This document shows, one piece after another, positions 1-7,288 of a stretch of DNA of 64,000 nucleotides. The stretch lies in assembly GCF_001422725.1 (NCBI RefSeq), contig NZ_LMMA01000001.1, positions 622,691-686,690 on the forward strand. The letters run 5' to 3'. Position 1 is the first letter of the stretch; each line of letters starts with the position of its first letter. A model generated the notes under the pieces. The model did no database searches and was not told the origin of the DNA. It saw only the letters and a list, made by a program, of their open reading frames with translations. This stretch comes from Flavobacterium sp. Leaf82. Lineage in GTDB: Bacteria; Bacteroidota; Bacteroidia; Flavobacteriales; Flavobacteriaceae. Made by a program: the position numbers and the translations under genes.

Positions 1-423
1 GTGATTCAGAGTGATGTTTCGGCTGCTATCGTTTTCAAAGACAGAAAAGGAAGTATTATCAATGTTTCTAAAATAAATCAGGGAACTGAATTTGTTGCCG
101 AGGTTACGGTTAAAAACCAAAGAAATGAAAGCGTTCAAAATGTAGCTTTATCGCAAATTCTGCCTTCAGGATTCGAAATTGTAAATACGCGTTTCACAGA
201 TTATGGAGATGCCACAAACAATATTGCTGATTATATAGATATTCGAGATGACAGAACGAATTTCTATTTTGGATTAAAATCCAGAGAAACCAAAGTCTTT
301 AGGATTCTGCTAAACGCATCATATTTAGGAAATTATTATTTACCCGGATTACAATGCGAAGCAATGTATGATAATACATTTCTTGCCAGAACAAAAGGAT
401 TCTGGGTTGAGGTGGTGAAGTAG
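1..423 (+). CDS. Alpha-2-macroglobulin family protein, C-terminal end (partial)
   Basis: Only the last 140 codons are inside the window; the frame is open at base 1, so the GTG there need not be a start. The fragment has the beta-rich character of the final macroglobulin-like (MG10) domain of bacterial alpha-2-macroglobulins, including a phrase about promoting 'LPSGFEI' near residue 55 and ending in 'GFWVEVVK'. These large periplasmic or lipid-anchored proteins trap proteases and are often encoded beside penicillin-binding protein 1C, as here (pbpC begins about 80 bp downstream). The thioester region that would prove the family lies upstream of the window, so the call rests on the C-terminal domain and the pbpC neighbour. 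Confidence 0.75.
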   Translation: MIQSDVSAAIVFKDRKGSIINVSKINQGTEFVAEVTVKNQRNESVQNVALSQILPSGFEIVNTRFTDYGDATNNIADYIDIRDDRTNFYFGLKSRETKVFRILLNASYLGNYYLPGLQCEAMYDNTFLARTKGFWVEVVK

Positions 424-434
424 AAAATAAAAAG

Positions 435-536
435 GCCCACGGGTTTTACGGATTAAACGGATTTGCACGGGTCTTTATATTAGATCATATTAATTTTAAT
501 CTGTGAAAATCCGTTTAATCCGTAAAATCTGCGGGC
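435..536. repeat. Imperfect inverted repeat, about 34-bp arms
   Basis: Arm 435-468 and arm 503-536 are reverse complements at most positions, around a shared core that reads 'ttacggattaaacggat' on the plus strand in the first arm. The two arms enclose 34 bp. Such 'solution-like' palindromes occur between genes in many flavobacterial genomes. The second arm coincides with the first 11 codons of the longest pbpC reading frame, so it bears on the choice of pbpC start. Confidence 0.75.
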
Positions 537-2926
537 TAAAACTAAAAGCTTTGAAAAATAAATTAATAGCGTTTTCACAACGCATTATAAATTGGGTTAA
601 AAAGAATAAAATAAAATCAGCAATTGCATTTCTGCTCTTGCTGATTTATTATTTCTCTATACCACGAACATTGTTTCAGGAACCATATTCTACTGTTATA
701 GAAAGCAAAGAAGGTGAGTTGCTTGGAGCTAAAATTGCTCGTGACGGGCAATGGCGTTTTCCTGCGCAGGATAGTGTTCCGGATAAATTCAAGAAATGTA
801 TCATTTATTTTGAAGATGAATACTTTTATAAACATCCCGGTTTTAATCCCGTTGCGATGGTCAATGCAATTAAACAAAACAGAAAAGCCGGAAAAGTAGT
901 CAGAGGCGGAAGTACATTGACACAGCAAGTTATCCGATTATCCCGAAAAGGAAAAGGAAGAACCTATTTTGAAAAATTCATAGAAATTATTCTGGCAACG
1001 AGGTTAGAATTAGGGTATTCTAAAAACGAAATTCTGGAATTATATGCCGCTCATGCTCCTTTTGGCGGAAATGTTGTAGGACTAGAAATGGCTTCATGGC
1101 GATATTTTGGCGTACAATCGAATCAATTATCGTGGGCAGAAAATGCGACATTGGCGGTTCTGCCTAATGCACCAAGTTTGATTTATCCGGGTAAAAATCA
1201 GATTAAGTTATTAAACAAGCGAAACCGACTTTTACTAAAACTTCAGCAAGAAGGAATTATTGATAAACAAACATATGAGCTTGCTATCGAAGAACCATTA
1301 CCACAGAAACCGTATAATTTACCTCAAATTGCGCCACATTTATTGCAAAGAGTAGCAAAAGAAGATGAAGGAACACGCGTAAAAACAACAATTGATTATG
1401 CTTTACAGAATAGAGTCAATCAAATTGCGAAGTATTATTACAATCAGTACAAGCAAAACGAAGTGAACAATTTGGCGATTTTGGTAATCGATGTTTCAAA
1501 TCGAAATGTAATGAGTTATGTGGGAAATGCACCAACAGATAAAGACCATCAAAAAGATGTTGATATTATCGACGCACCAAGAAGTACCGGAAGTATTTTA
1601 AAACCACTTTTGTATGCTGCAATGTTAGATGATGGCGAATTATTGCCCAATACGCTGATTGCGGATATTCCAACGCAAATTACGGGTTATACACCTCAAA
1701 ATTTTAATCTTACGTTTGATGGAGCAGTGCCTGCGCACAGGGCTTTGTCAAGATCCTTGAATATTCCTGCCGTTTTGATGTTGCAGGACTTTGGAGTAAA
1801 CAAATTTTATGAAGAACTGCAAAAATTCAAATTAAGAGATATTAATAAAACTCCCGATCATTACGGATTATCTCTTATTCTGGGCGGTGCCGAAAGTAAT
1901 TTATGGGATTTGTGCAGAACTTATGCAAATTTATCTTCTACGGTAAATTATTATACTAAAAACAAAGAGAAATACAGAACCAAAGAATTTACGGAACTCA
2001 ATTACAGAAATGATTTCGAGTCCGATTTTGGCTCAGATACGGATCAGAAGAATGTCTTAGGTGCCGGATCGATTTGGTTGACGTATAATGCAATGGAAGA
2101 AGTAAACAGGCCGGAAGGAGATGAAGCCTGGAAGTTTTATGACAGTTCGCTGAAAATTGCTTGGAAAACCGGAACCAGTTTTGGAAACAGGGATGCTTGG
2201 GCAATTGGAACAAATTCTAAATATGTTGTGGGAATATGGGTGGGAAATGCAACAGGAGAGGGAAGACCAACTTTAACGGGAGTTACAAGTGCTGCGCCAA
2301 TTTTATTTGATATTTTTAATTTATTGCCAAGACAAAGATGGTTTCAAACACCTTATAAAGATCTGGATGAAGTTGAGGTTTGTCGTTTAAGCGGTTATTT
2401 GGCAAAAGATGGTTGTCCAAAAATCAAGCAATGGGTTTCTAAAAAAGGAAAATCTACTGCAGTTTGTCCGTATCACAAAACCGTTCATTTAGATAAAACC
2501 GAAAAATTTCAAGTCAATAGCAGTTGCGAAAGTATTGATAATATAGTAAATAAAAATTGGTTTGTTTTGCCACCAGTAATGGCTTGGTATTACAAAAGTC
2601 AGCATATTGAGTATTTGCCTTTACCGCCTTTTAAAGAAGACTGCCAGGGAACTCAAACCACAACAATGGATTTTATTTATCCAAAAACCAATAGTAAAAT
2701 CTACTTAACTAAGAATTTTAATAGTGAAGTTCAGCCTGTGATTCTTAAAGTGGCTTATTCAGAAAGGGACAAAGAATTATTTTGGTATGTAGATGATGTT
2801 TATAAAGCAACTACAAAAACATTTCATGAATTGCCTATTACACCTACTTCAGGAATACATTATATTACGGTTGTAGATGCTTTTGGAAATGAAATTAGGA
2901 GAAAAATAGAGATTGTGAGAGAATAA
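503..2926 (+). CDS. pbpC: Penicillin-binding protein 1C (PbpC)
   Basis: Bifunctional class A penicillin-binding protein that polymerises and cross-links peptidoglycan at the outer face of the inner membrane. One N-terminal membrane segment lies at about residues 38-52. The glycosyltransferase domain follows, with catalytic Glu in 'YFEDEYFY' (about residue 104) and 'GGSTLTQQ'. The transpeptidase domain has the SxxK motif in 'TGSILKP' (about 365), an SLN motif, and 'KTGTS' (about 554). The tail (about 690-807) fits the BiPBP_C domain of PbpC. At 807 residues it is typical. The GTG start at 503 falls exactly in a repeat arm; TTG at 551, still ahead of the membrane segment, is a plausible real start. 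It pairs with the alpha-2-macroglobulin gene just upstream. Confidence 0.9.
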   Translation: MKIRLIRKICGLKLKALKNKLIAFSQRIINWVKKNKIKSAIAFLLLLIYYFSIPRTLFQEPYSTVIESKEGELLGAKIARDGQWRFPAQDSVPDKFKKCIIYFEDEYFYKHPGFNPVAMVNAIKQNRKAGKVVRGGSTLTQQVIRLSRKGKGRTYFEKFIEIILATRLELGYSKNEILELYAAHAPFGGNVVGLEMASWRYFGVQSNQLSWAENATLAVLPNAPSLIYPGKNQIKLLNKRNRLLLKLQQEGIIDKQTYELAIEEPLPQKPYNLPQIAPHLLQRVAKEDEGTRVKTTIDYALQNRVNQIAKYYYNQYKQNEVNNLAILVIDVSNRNVMSYVGNAPTDKDHQKDVDIIDAPRSTGSILKPLLYAAMLDDGELLPNTLIADIPTQITGYTPQNFNLTFDGAVPAHRALSRSLNIPAVLMLQDFGVNKFYEELQKFKLRDINKTPDHYGLSLILGGAESNLWDLCRTYANLSSTVNYYTKNKEKYRTKEFTELNYRNDFESDFGSDTDQKNVLGAGSIWLTYNAMEEVNRPEGDEAWKFYDSSLKIAWKTGTSFGNRDAWAIGTNSKYVVGIWVGNATGEGRPTLTGVTSAAPILFDIFNLLPRQRWFQTPYKDLDEVEVCRLSGYLAKDGCPKIKQWVSKKGKSTAVCPYHKTVHLDKTEKFQVNSSCESIDNIVNKNWFVLPPVMAWYYKSQHIEYLPLPPFKEDCQGTQTTTMDFIYPKTNSKIYLTKNFNSEVQPVILKVAYSERDKELFWYVDDVYKATTKTFHELPITPTSGIHYITVVDAFGNEIRRKIEIVRE

Positions 2927-3326
2927 AATGTTAAAAGTAAATTCCAAAACGGGTACTTATTGTGATAATCTTTGTCAAAGTTTTAAACTTTGATAAAGAT
3001 GGCGCGTGATCTTGTCATTTCGACCGAAGGGAGAAATCACACAAGAAATTCATCATAAAATGTCGATAATCTTTGTCGATCATCTAGTGTGATTTCTCCC
3101 TTCGGTCGAAATGACAAAATAAAAAAAATCTTCTTATAAAAACTGAAACCCTAGCCCGGATAGAAGTGGAAATCCTTTTATTTTTTTCTTTAGAAAAATA
3201 AAAGATTGAAACGAATAGCTGGAAATTGCTCCAAATAAAAAATATTTTACCACGAATTACACAAATTAGCACAAATTAATTCGTGTTCATTCGTGCAATT
3301 CGTGGCGAAAAAAAAATAAAGCGCAT
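2927..3326. repeat. Repeat-rich intergenic region
   Basis: No gene is visible. The space holds four different dispersed elements side by side: a palindrome with core 'ctttgtcaaag' at 2969-2999 (also at 12535-12569), a perfect 30-bp inverted repeat (3013-3042 with 3087-3116), a fragment of the 'ctagccc..gatagaagtggaa' element at 3148-3180 (fuller copies near 11362 and 25662), and an inverted repeat with arms reading 'accacgaatt' / 'aattcgtggc' at 3249-3306 (relatives at 62402 and 63218). Confidence 0.8.
3013..3116. repeat. Perfect 30-bp inverted repeat
   Basis: Bases 3013-3042 and 3087-3116 are exact reverse complements over 30 positions, enclosing 44 bp. The arm contains 'tcatttcgaccgaaggga'. 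Decayed relatives sit at about 19173-19205 and 55132-55172. It is long for a transcription terminator and fits a dispersed palindromic repeat. Confidence 0.85.
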
Positions 3327-3366
3327 AAAAAAACCGCCAGTCTTTCGAGAGGCGGTTTTGTTTTTA
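3327..3366. terminator. Bidirectional terminator between pbpC region and rng
   Basis: A hairpin with stem 'aaaccgcc' / 'ggcggttt' is flanked by A-runs on the left and T-runs on the right, directly after the rng stop codon. It should end rng transcription on the minus strand. Confidence 0.75.
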
Positions 3367-4908
3367 TTCTGAAATAACATTTCCTTTTTTATCATAGAAA
3401 TGGTATTCTAAGTACGTGTAAGCGTCACGAGGTATGATTTTCACCCATTTCTTATGTTCAAAAAACCATTTTGAACGTAATGATGGAAAACCTTTACTGA
3501 GGTATGCAGCCACAAATGGGTGTACATTAAGTACAACACCCTTGTGGGTTTTTAAGATTCTGTCTAAATCAGATGCGATTTTATCAATGATTAAAATTGG
3601 CGCTTCAATTTCGCCATGTTCATTGTTTGGATCTTCTTCTCTAGTTTTAATATTAACTTCTGGTCTTACGCGTTGTCTTGTAATTTGAACTAAACCAAAT
3701 TTACTAGGCGGTAAGATTTTATGCTTTGCTTTATCGTCGCTCATTTCTTCTCGCAAGAAGTCGAACAAGACTTTCCTGTTTTCAGGATTAGACATATCGA
3801 TAAAATCAACTACGATTATCCCACCCATATCACGCAAACGAAGTTGTCTGGCAATTTCGGCAGCGGCGATCATATTTACTTCCATGGCGGTGTCTTCCTG
3901 ATTAGTCGCCTTATTCGAACGGTTTCCGCTATTTACGTCTATAACGTGAAGAGCTTCAGTATGTTCTATAATAAGATATGCGCCTTTACTCATGGAGACT
4001 GTTCGTCCAAATGAAGTTTTGATTTGTCTCTCTATATTGTATTTCTCGAAAATTGGAGTGTCATTTGATTGATAAAACTTAACAATCGATTGTTTTGAAG
4101 GTGCAATTTCTTGCAGATATTCCTTCGTTTGATGGTACAACTCTTCGTCATCTATCTGAATACCGCTAAAGGTATCATTGAATACATCTCTTAATATTGA
4201 AGAAGCTCTGTTGAGCTCTCCTAATACTTTTGAAGGATGATGAGCAGTTGGTAATTTTTTACACATTGCAGTCCATCTGCCAAGCAGGTTCTGCAAATCT
4301 TTTTCTAATTCGGCTACGTTTTTGCCTTCGGCTACTGTGCGAACAATAACACCAAATCCTTTTGGTTTGATAGATAGTACAAGTTTTTTTAGACGATCCT
4401 TTTCCTTTTTGTCTTCTATTTTTTGAGAAATAGAAACGCGGTCAGAAAACGGAACGAGAACAATAAATCTTCCTGCCAATGAAAGCTCAGCGCTTATCCT
4501 TGGACCTTTGGTAGATATAGGTTCTTTTACAACTTGAACTAAAACAGATTGATTGGCACTTAAAATATCAGTAATGATGCCATCTTTGTCAATCTCTTTT
4601 TCAAACTGAAAGGTTTTTAGGGAGAAATCTTTTATTTTACCTGCGCTTACAAGTTTTATGAATTTCAGCTGGGAAGCCAAGTTAGGTCCTAAATCGTGAT
4701 AATGTAAAAAAGCATCTTTTTCGAAGCCTACATTTACAAAAGCAGCATTAAGTCCAGCAACGGGTTTTCGTATTTTGGCAATAAAAATATCACCAACCTG
4801 AAAGTTGCTTTTCTCTTCTTCCTTGTGTAATTCAATTAGTTTTCCATCTTTTAATAAGGCAAAATCTACGGCTTCAGAACTAGATCTAATGATTAATTCT
4901 TTATTCAC
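3364..4908 (-). CDS. rng: Ribonuclease G (Rne/Rng family)
   Basis: Endoribonuclease of the RNase E/G family, acting on rRNA precursors and mRNA. The N-terminal S1-type RNA-binding part covers about residues 35-125 ('GDIFIAKIRKPVAGLNAAFV'). The catalytic core carries the two metal-binding Asp regions 'VIDVNSG' (about 325) and 'VVDFIDM' (about 368). At 514 residues it has RNase G length, without the RNase E scaffold. The segment where E. coli enzymes have the zinc-link 'CPxCxG' has no cysteine pair here ('TREEDPNNEHGEIEAP'), so the dimer must be held differently or not at all. It lies on the minus strand downstream of the 30-codon basic gene and HU; a terminator-like hairpin separates it from them. 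Confidence 0.93.
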   Translation of the reverse strand: MNKELIIRSSSEAVDFALLKDGKLIELHKEEEKSNFQVGDIFIAKIRKPVAGLNAAFVNVGFEKDAFLHYHDLGPNLASQLKFIKLVSAGKIKDFSLKTFQFEKEIDKDGIITDILSANQSVLVQVVKEPISTKGPRISAELSLAGRFIVLVPFSDRVSISQKIEDKKEKDRLKKLVLSIKPKGFGVIVRTVAEGKNVAELEKDLQNLLGRWTAMCKKLPTAHHPSKVLGELNRASSILRDVFNDTFSGIQIDDEELYHQTKEYLQEIAPSKQSIVKFYQSNDTPIFEKYNIERQIKTSFGRTVSMSKGAYLIIEHTEALHVIDVNSGNRSNKATNQEDTAMEVNMIAAAEIARQLRLRDMGGIIVVDFIDMSNPENRKVLFDFLREEMSDDKAKHKILPPSKFGLVQITRQRVRPEVNIKTREEDPNNEHGEIEAPILIIDKIASDLDRILKTHKGVVLNVHPFVAAYLSKGFPSLRSKWFFEHKKWVKIIPRDAYTYLEYHFYDKKGNVISE

Positions 4909-4924
4909 ACTGTAAATTTTTATC

Positions 4925-5150
4925 TGTTTTTTCAGAAAATAGAAAATAGAGTATAGAAAATAGATTTAAAAAAATCTAAAATCTATCCCGAAATTTCGGA
5001 ACTAAATCTAAAATCTTATCTACAGATGGATTAAACAATATTTTTAACAGGTATTGAACCCGGGGGAATGTTAGCAAGCAGTTTGCAGTAGCAGTAAACA
5101 GTTTTAAGCTACAGACTGTGACAGTGTACTGAGACTAAATTCCAATTTCA
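4925..5150. repeat. Low-complexity direct repeats upstream of rng
   Basis: The stretch contains short direct repeats of 'agaaaatag' (4933-4966), of 'aaatctaaaatct' flanking a small palindrome 'cgaaatttcg' (4968-5022), and a degenerate 'cagtaaacag..cagactgtgac' run (5091-5140). A similar 'gactgtaaactgggactg' run occurs at 25970-26010. No gene is visible. Confidence 0.55.
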
Positions 5151-5160
5151 ATGAACGTTT

Positions 5161-5198
5161 AAAAAGAAAAAAGTAGTTTAAAACTACTTTTTCTTTTT
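5161..5198 (-). terminator. Hairpin after the 30-codon basic gene
   Basis: On the minus strand the stem 'aaaaagaaaaagtagttt' pairs with the following 'aaactacttttttcttttt', overlapping the stop codon of the small basic gene and ending in a T-rich tract. It probably separates that gene from rng. Confidence 0.65.
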
Positions 5199-5276
5199 GT
5201 GACGGTTAGCTCTCGCTCTTTTTTTTCTTTTGTGCGTAGCTACCTTATGTCTCTTTCTTTTTTTACCACTTGGCAT
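5184..5276 (-). CDS. 30-residue Lys/Arg-rich ribosome-type protein (AURKAIP1/COX24-like)
   Basis: An ATG-initiated frame of 30 codons between HU and rng. The product starts MPSGKKRKRHK and ends RANRHKKKK; about 19 of 30 residues are Lys, Arg or His and none is acidic. This composition and the 'KKRKRHK..THKRKKR' pattern match the very short AURKAIP1/COX24-type proteins annotated across Bacteroidota, which relate to mitochondrial mS38 and to actinobacterial bS22 in the small ribosomal subunit. A ribosomal role is therefore inferred. It starts 31 bp after the HU stop codon, so the two are probably co-transcribed, and its own hairpin follows. It is too short for most gene finders. Not to be confused with protein Thx, whose sequence differs. 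Confidence 0.8.
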   Translation of the reverse strand: MPSGKKRKRHKVATHKRKKRARANRHKKKK

Positions 5277-5307
5277 ATCGTGTCGATTTTATGATTAATT
5301 AATAGTA

Positions 5308-5598
5308 TTATTTTGCTTCGTTATTCGTTTTTACTCCTTCCACAAAAACTTTTGCAGGTTTAAAAGCAGGAATGTTGTGTGCTGGAATTTTGATAGTAGT
5401 GTTTTTAGAAATGTTTCTACCTGTTTTTTCAGCTCTTGTTTTTACGATAAAACTTCCGAAACCTCTTAGGTAAACATTGTCCCCAGTTTCTAATGAAGTT
5501 TTAACTTCTTCCATAAAAGTTTCTACTGTTGCTTGAACATCTCCTTTTTCAAGACCTAGTTTCTCTGAAATTTTCGCTACGATATCTGCTTTCGTCAT
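5308..5598 (-). CDS. HU-family DNA-binding protein
   Basis: Small histone-like DNA-bending protein of the nucleoid. The 96 residues cover the whole HU/IHF fold: N-terminal helices ('MTKADIVAKISEKLGL'), the beta arm signature 'GFGSFIVKTRAEKTGRN', and the DNA-contacting 'IPAHNIPAFKPAK'. The arm has 'KIPAHNIPAF', where Pro intercalates between bases in the family. It is divergent from mutY. A promoter match (TATATTTG on the minus strand at 5649-5656) sits 51 bp upstream of the start. HU or IHF subunit identity cannot be settled from sequence reading alone. Confidence 0.93.
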   Translation of the reverse strand: MTKADIVAKISEKLGLEKGDVQATVETFMEEVKTSLETGDNVYLRGFGSFIVKTRAEKTGRNISKNTTIKIPAHNIPAFKPAKVFVEGVKTNNEAK

Positions 5599-5648
5599 TT
5601 TCTTTCCTATTTTATTTTTATAAATGGTGTACTATTTTTTTGAGTTTG

Positions 5649-5680
5649 CAAATATAGGAATTAAAAAAATAATTAATCAA
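5649..5680 (-). promoter_or_regulatory. Promoter of the HU gene
   Basis: Read on the minus strand: TTG (5678-5680), 21 nt, TATATTTG (5649-5656). This fits the Bacteroidota sigma-ABfr type consensus TTG / TAnnTTTG, with a spacer slightly long. Confidence 0.6.
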
Positions 5681-5713
5681 GCTAATTCGTTAAATTTTAA
5701 TTACATAAACATT

Positions 5714-5721
5714 TACTTTTG
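5714..5721 (+). promoter_or_regulatory. Minus-7 element of mutY
   Basis: TACTTTTG fits TAnnTTTG. It overlaps the TTG (5719) that would be the start of the longest mutY frame, so translation more likely begins at ATG 5740. No clear minus-33 element was found. Confidence 0.45.
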
Positions 5722-5739
5722 TATTCTAAGTATTTTGCA

Positions 5740-6786
5740 ATGAATTTTTCTAACATATTGATAAAATGGTATTTACAAAACAAACGTGATTTGCCATGGC
5801 GAAAAACGGCCAATCCATACCATATTTGGCTCTCAGAAATTATGTTGCAACAGACTAGAGTTGCGCAAGGAACGCCGTATTTTTTTGCTTTTACAAAGGA
5901 ATTTCCTACCGTTTTTGATTTAGCAAATGCCTCAGAAGAGCAAGTTTTGAAACTTTGGCAGGGATTAGGGTATTATTCCCGCGCCAGAAATTTGCATAAA
6001 ACGGCTCAATATGTCGCAAATGAGTTAAATGGAATTTTTCCGGAGAACTATAAAGAGTTATTAAAATTAAAAGGTGTTGGCGAATATACCGCAGCAGCAA
6101 TTGCCTCTTTTTCTTATAATGAAGCAGTTCCTGTTGTCGACGGAAATGTATTTAGAGTGCTTTCCCGCTATTTTGATATAGAATCTGATATTGCTGTACC
6201 GGCAACTAAAAAAGAATTTACAGAGCTGGCACATCAATTAATGCCAAAAGACAATCCTGCAATGTTTAATCAAGCGATTATGGAGTTTGGTGCTTTGCAA
6301 TGTGTGCCCAAAAGTCCGGATTGTTCTGTTTGTGTTTTTAATGATAGCTGCGCCGCTTTGCAAAAAAAGAAAGTTTCAGTCTTGCCGGTAAAATTTAAAA
6401 AAATAAAAGTGACAAATCGTTTCTTTAATTATTTGATTTTAGAAGATGTCTTGGGAAACACCTTAATTCAAAAAAGAACTGCTAAAGGTATCTGGCATAA
6501 TTTATATGAGTTTCCTTTATTTGAAACTACTGAAATTGTGGAATTTGATGTTGTTTCAAAAGCAGCTCAAAACGATTTTTTCACTTCTTATACTATATTA
6601 AGTATAGAGGAATGTAGTGAAACAACTGTAATTCATAAACTTTCACACCAACATCTTCATATTCAGTTTTGGAAAGTCAAAATTAAAGAAATAATCGAAA
6701 ACGGATTGAATACCAGTAAATTAAAAACATTTCCTTTTCCTATTGTGATTTATAATTTTATAGAAAAGCAGGAAATAAATTGCTAA
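5740..6786 (+). CDS. mutY: A/G-specific adenine glycosylase (MutY)
   Basis: Base-excision repair enzyme that removes adenine mispaired with 8-oxoguanine. The N-terminal helix-hairpin-helix glycosylase fold shows 'LPWRK', 'LSEIMLQQTRV' (catalytic Glu) and the hairpin 'LKGVGEYTAAAI' followed by 'VVDGNVFRV' with the catalytic Asp. The iron-sulfur loop is complete: Cys-x6-Cys-x2-Cys-x5-Cys from about residue 188. The C-terminal third is the MutT-like domain that recognises 8-oxoguanine. ATG 5740 is preferred over the upstream TTG at 5719, which lies in a promoter element; this gives 348 residues, a normal length. It heads a run mutY-ssb-gldE-gldD on the plus strand. Confidence 0.95.
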   Translation: MNFSNILIKWYLQNKRDLPWRKTANPYHIWLSEIMLQQTRVAQGTPYFFAFTKEFPTVFDLANASEEQVLKLWQGLGYYSRARNLHKTAQYVANELNGIFPENYKELLKLKGVGEYTAAAIASFSYNEAVPVVDGNVFRVLSRYFDIESDIAVPATKKEFTELAHQLMPKDNPAMFNQAIMEFGALQCVPKSPDCSVCVFNDSCAALQKKKVSVLPVKFKKIKVTNRFFNYLILEDVLGNTLIQKRTAKGIWHNLYEFPLFETTEIVEFDVVSKAAQNDFFTSYTILSIEECSETTVIHKLSHQHLHIQFWKVKIKEIIENGLNTSKLKTFPFPIVIYNFIEKQEINC

Positions 6787-6794
6787 AAAAAATG

Positions 6795-6802
6795 TATCTT
6801 TG
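6795..6802 (+). promoter_or_regulatory. Minus-7 element upstream of ssb
   Basis: TATCTTTG is a good TAnnTTTG match 22 bp before the ssb start codon. No minus-33 TTG lies at the right distance, so the site is tentative. Confidence 0.4.
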
Positions 6803-6824
6803 GGGTAAATACCACTAAATAATT

Positions 6825-7265
6825 ATGAACGGAACATTAAATAAAGTGATGCTAATTGGCCATTTGGGTGATGATGTGAAAATGCATTATTTTGATGGAG
6901 GGAATTGCATTGGACGTTTTCAACTTGCCACAAATGAGGTTTATATCAATAAAACGACCAACGAAAAAATAACTTCAACAGAGTGGCATAATTTAGTTGT
7001 ACGTAATAAAGCCGCCGAAATTTGCGAAAAATACCTTTCTAAAGGAGATAAAATCTATATAGAAGGGCGTATAAAATCGCGCCAATGGCAAGCAGAAGAT
7101 GGTACAACAAAATATACAACTGAGATTCAGGTAACAGAGTTTACTTTCTTGACTACCAAAAAAGAAACTGGAAATCATAAACCGCATCAGGAATCAGAAT
7201 CAGCAAAAAACACTAACTTTGATGCGACAAATGAAGGTTTACCAGTAAATGATTTACCTTTTTGA
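6825..7265 (+). CDS. ssb: Single-stranded DNA-binding protein
   Basis: Binds single-stranded DNA at forks and in repair. The OB fold occupies about residues 1-108 ('LNKVMLIGHLGDDV', 'TEWHNLVV', 'YIEGRIKSRQWQAEDG'), followed by a flexible low-complexity linker. The last residues 'VNDLPF' are the acidic-aromatic tip used to recruit partner proteins. The 146-residue length is normal. It lies 38 bp after mutY and 23 bp before gldE; the ssb-gldE-gldD order recalls the gldDE region of Flavobacterium johnsoniae. Confidence 0.95.
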   Translation: MNGTLNKVMLIGHLGDDVKMHYFDGGNCIGRFQLATNEVYINKTTNEKITSTEWHNLVVRNKAAEICEKYLSKGDKIYIEGRIKSRQWQAEDGTTKYTTEIQVTEFTFLTTKKETGNHKPHQESESAKNTNFDATNEGLPVNDLPF

Positions 7266-7288
7266 TTGTTTAACTAATCTTTTTTAAT

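Noticed and set aside
617..928. Open frame on the strand opposite pbpC
   Set aside because: It lies entirely in a strongly supported gene and encodes no recognisable domain; the same holds for the other antisense frames across the window.
3013..3116. Perfect 30-bp inverted repeat as a transposon end pair
   Set aside because: Only 44 bp lie between the arms and there is no transposase or target-site duplication; it is called a dispersed palindrome instead.
5719..5739. Seven extra N-terminal codons for MutY starting at TTG
   Set aside because: The TTG is part of a TACTTTTG promoter element and the protein normally starts near 'MNFSN'.
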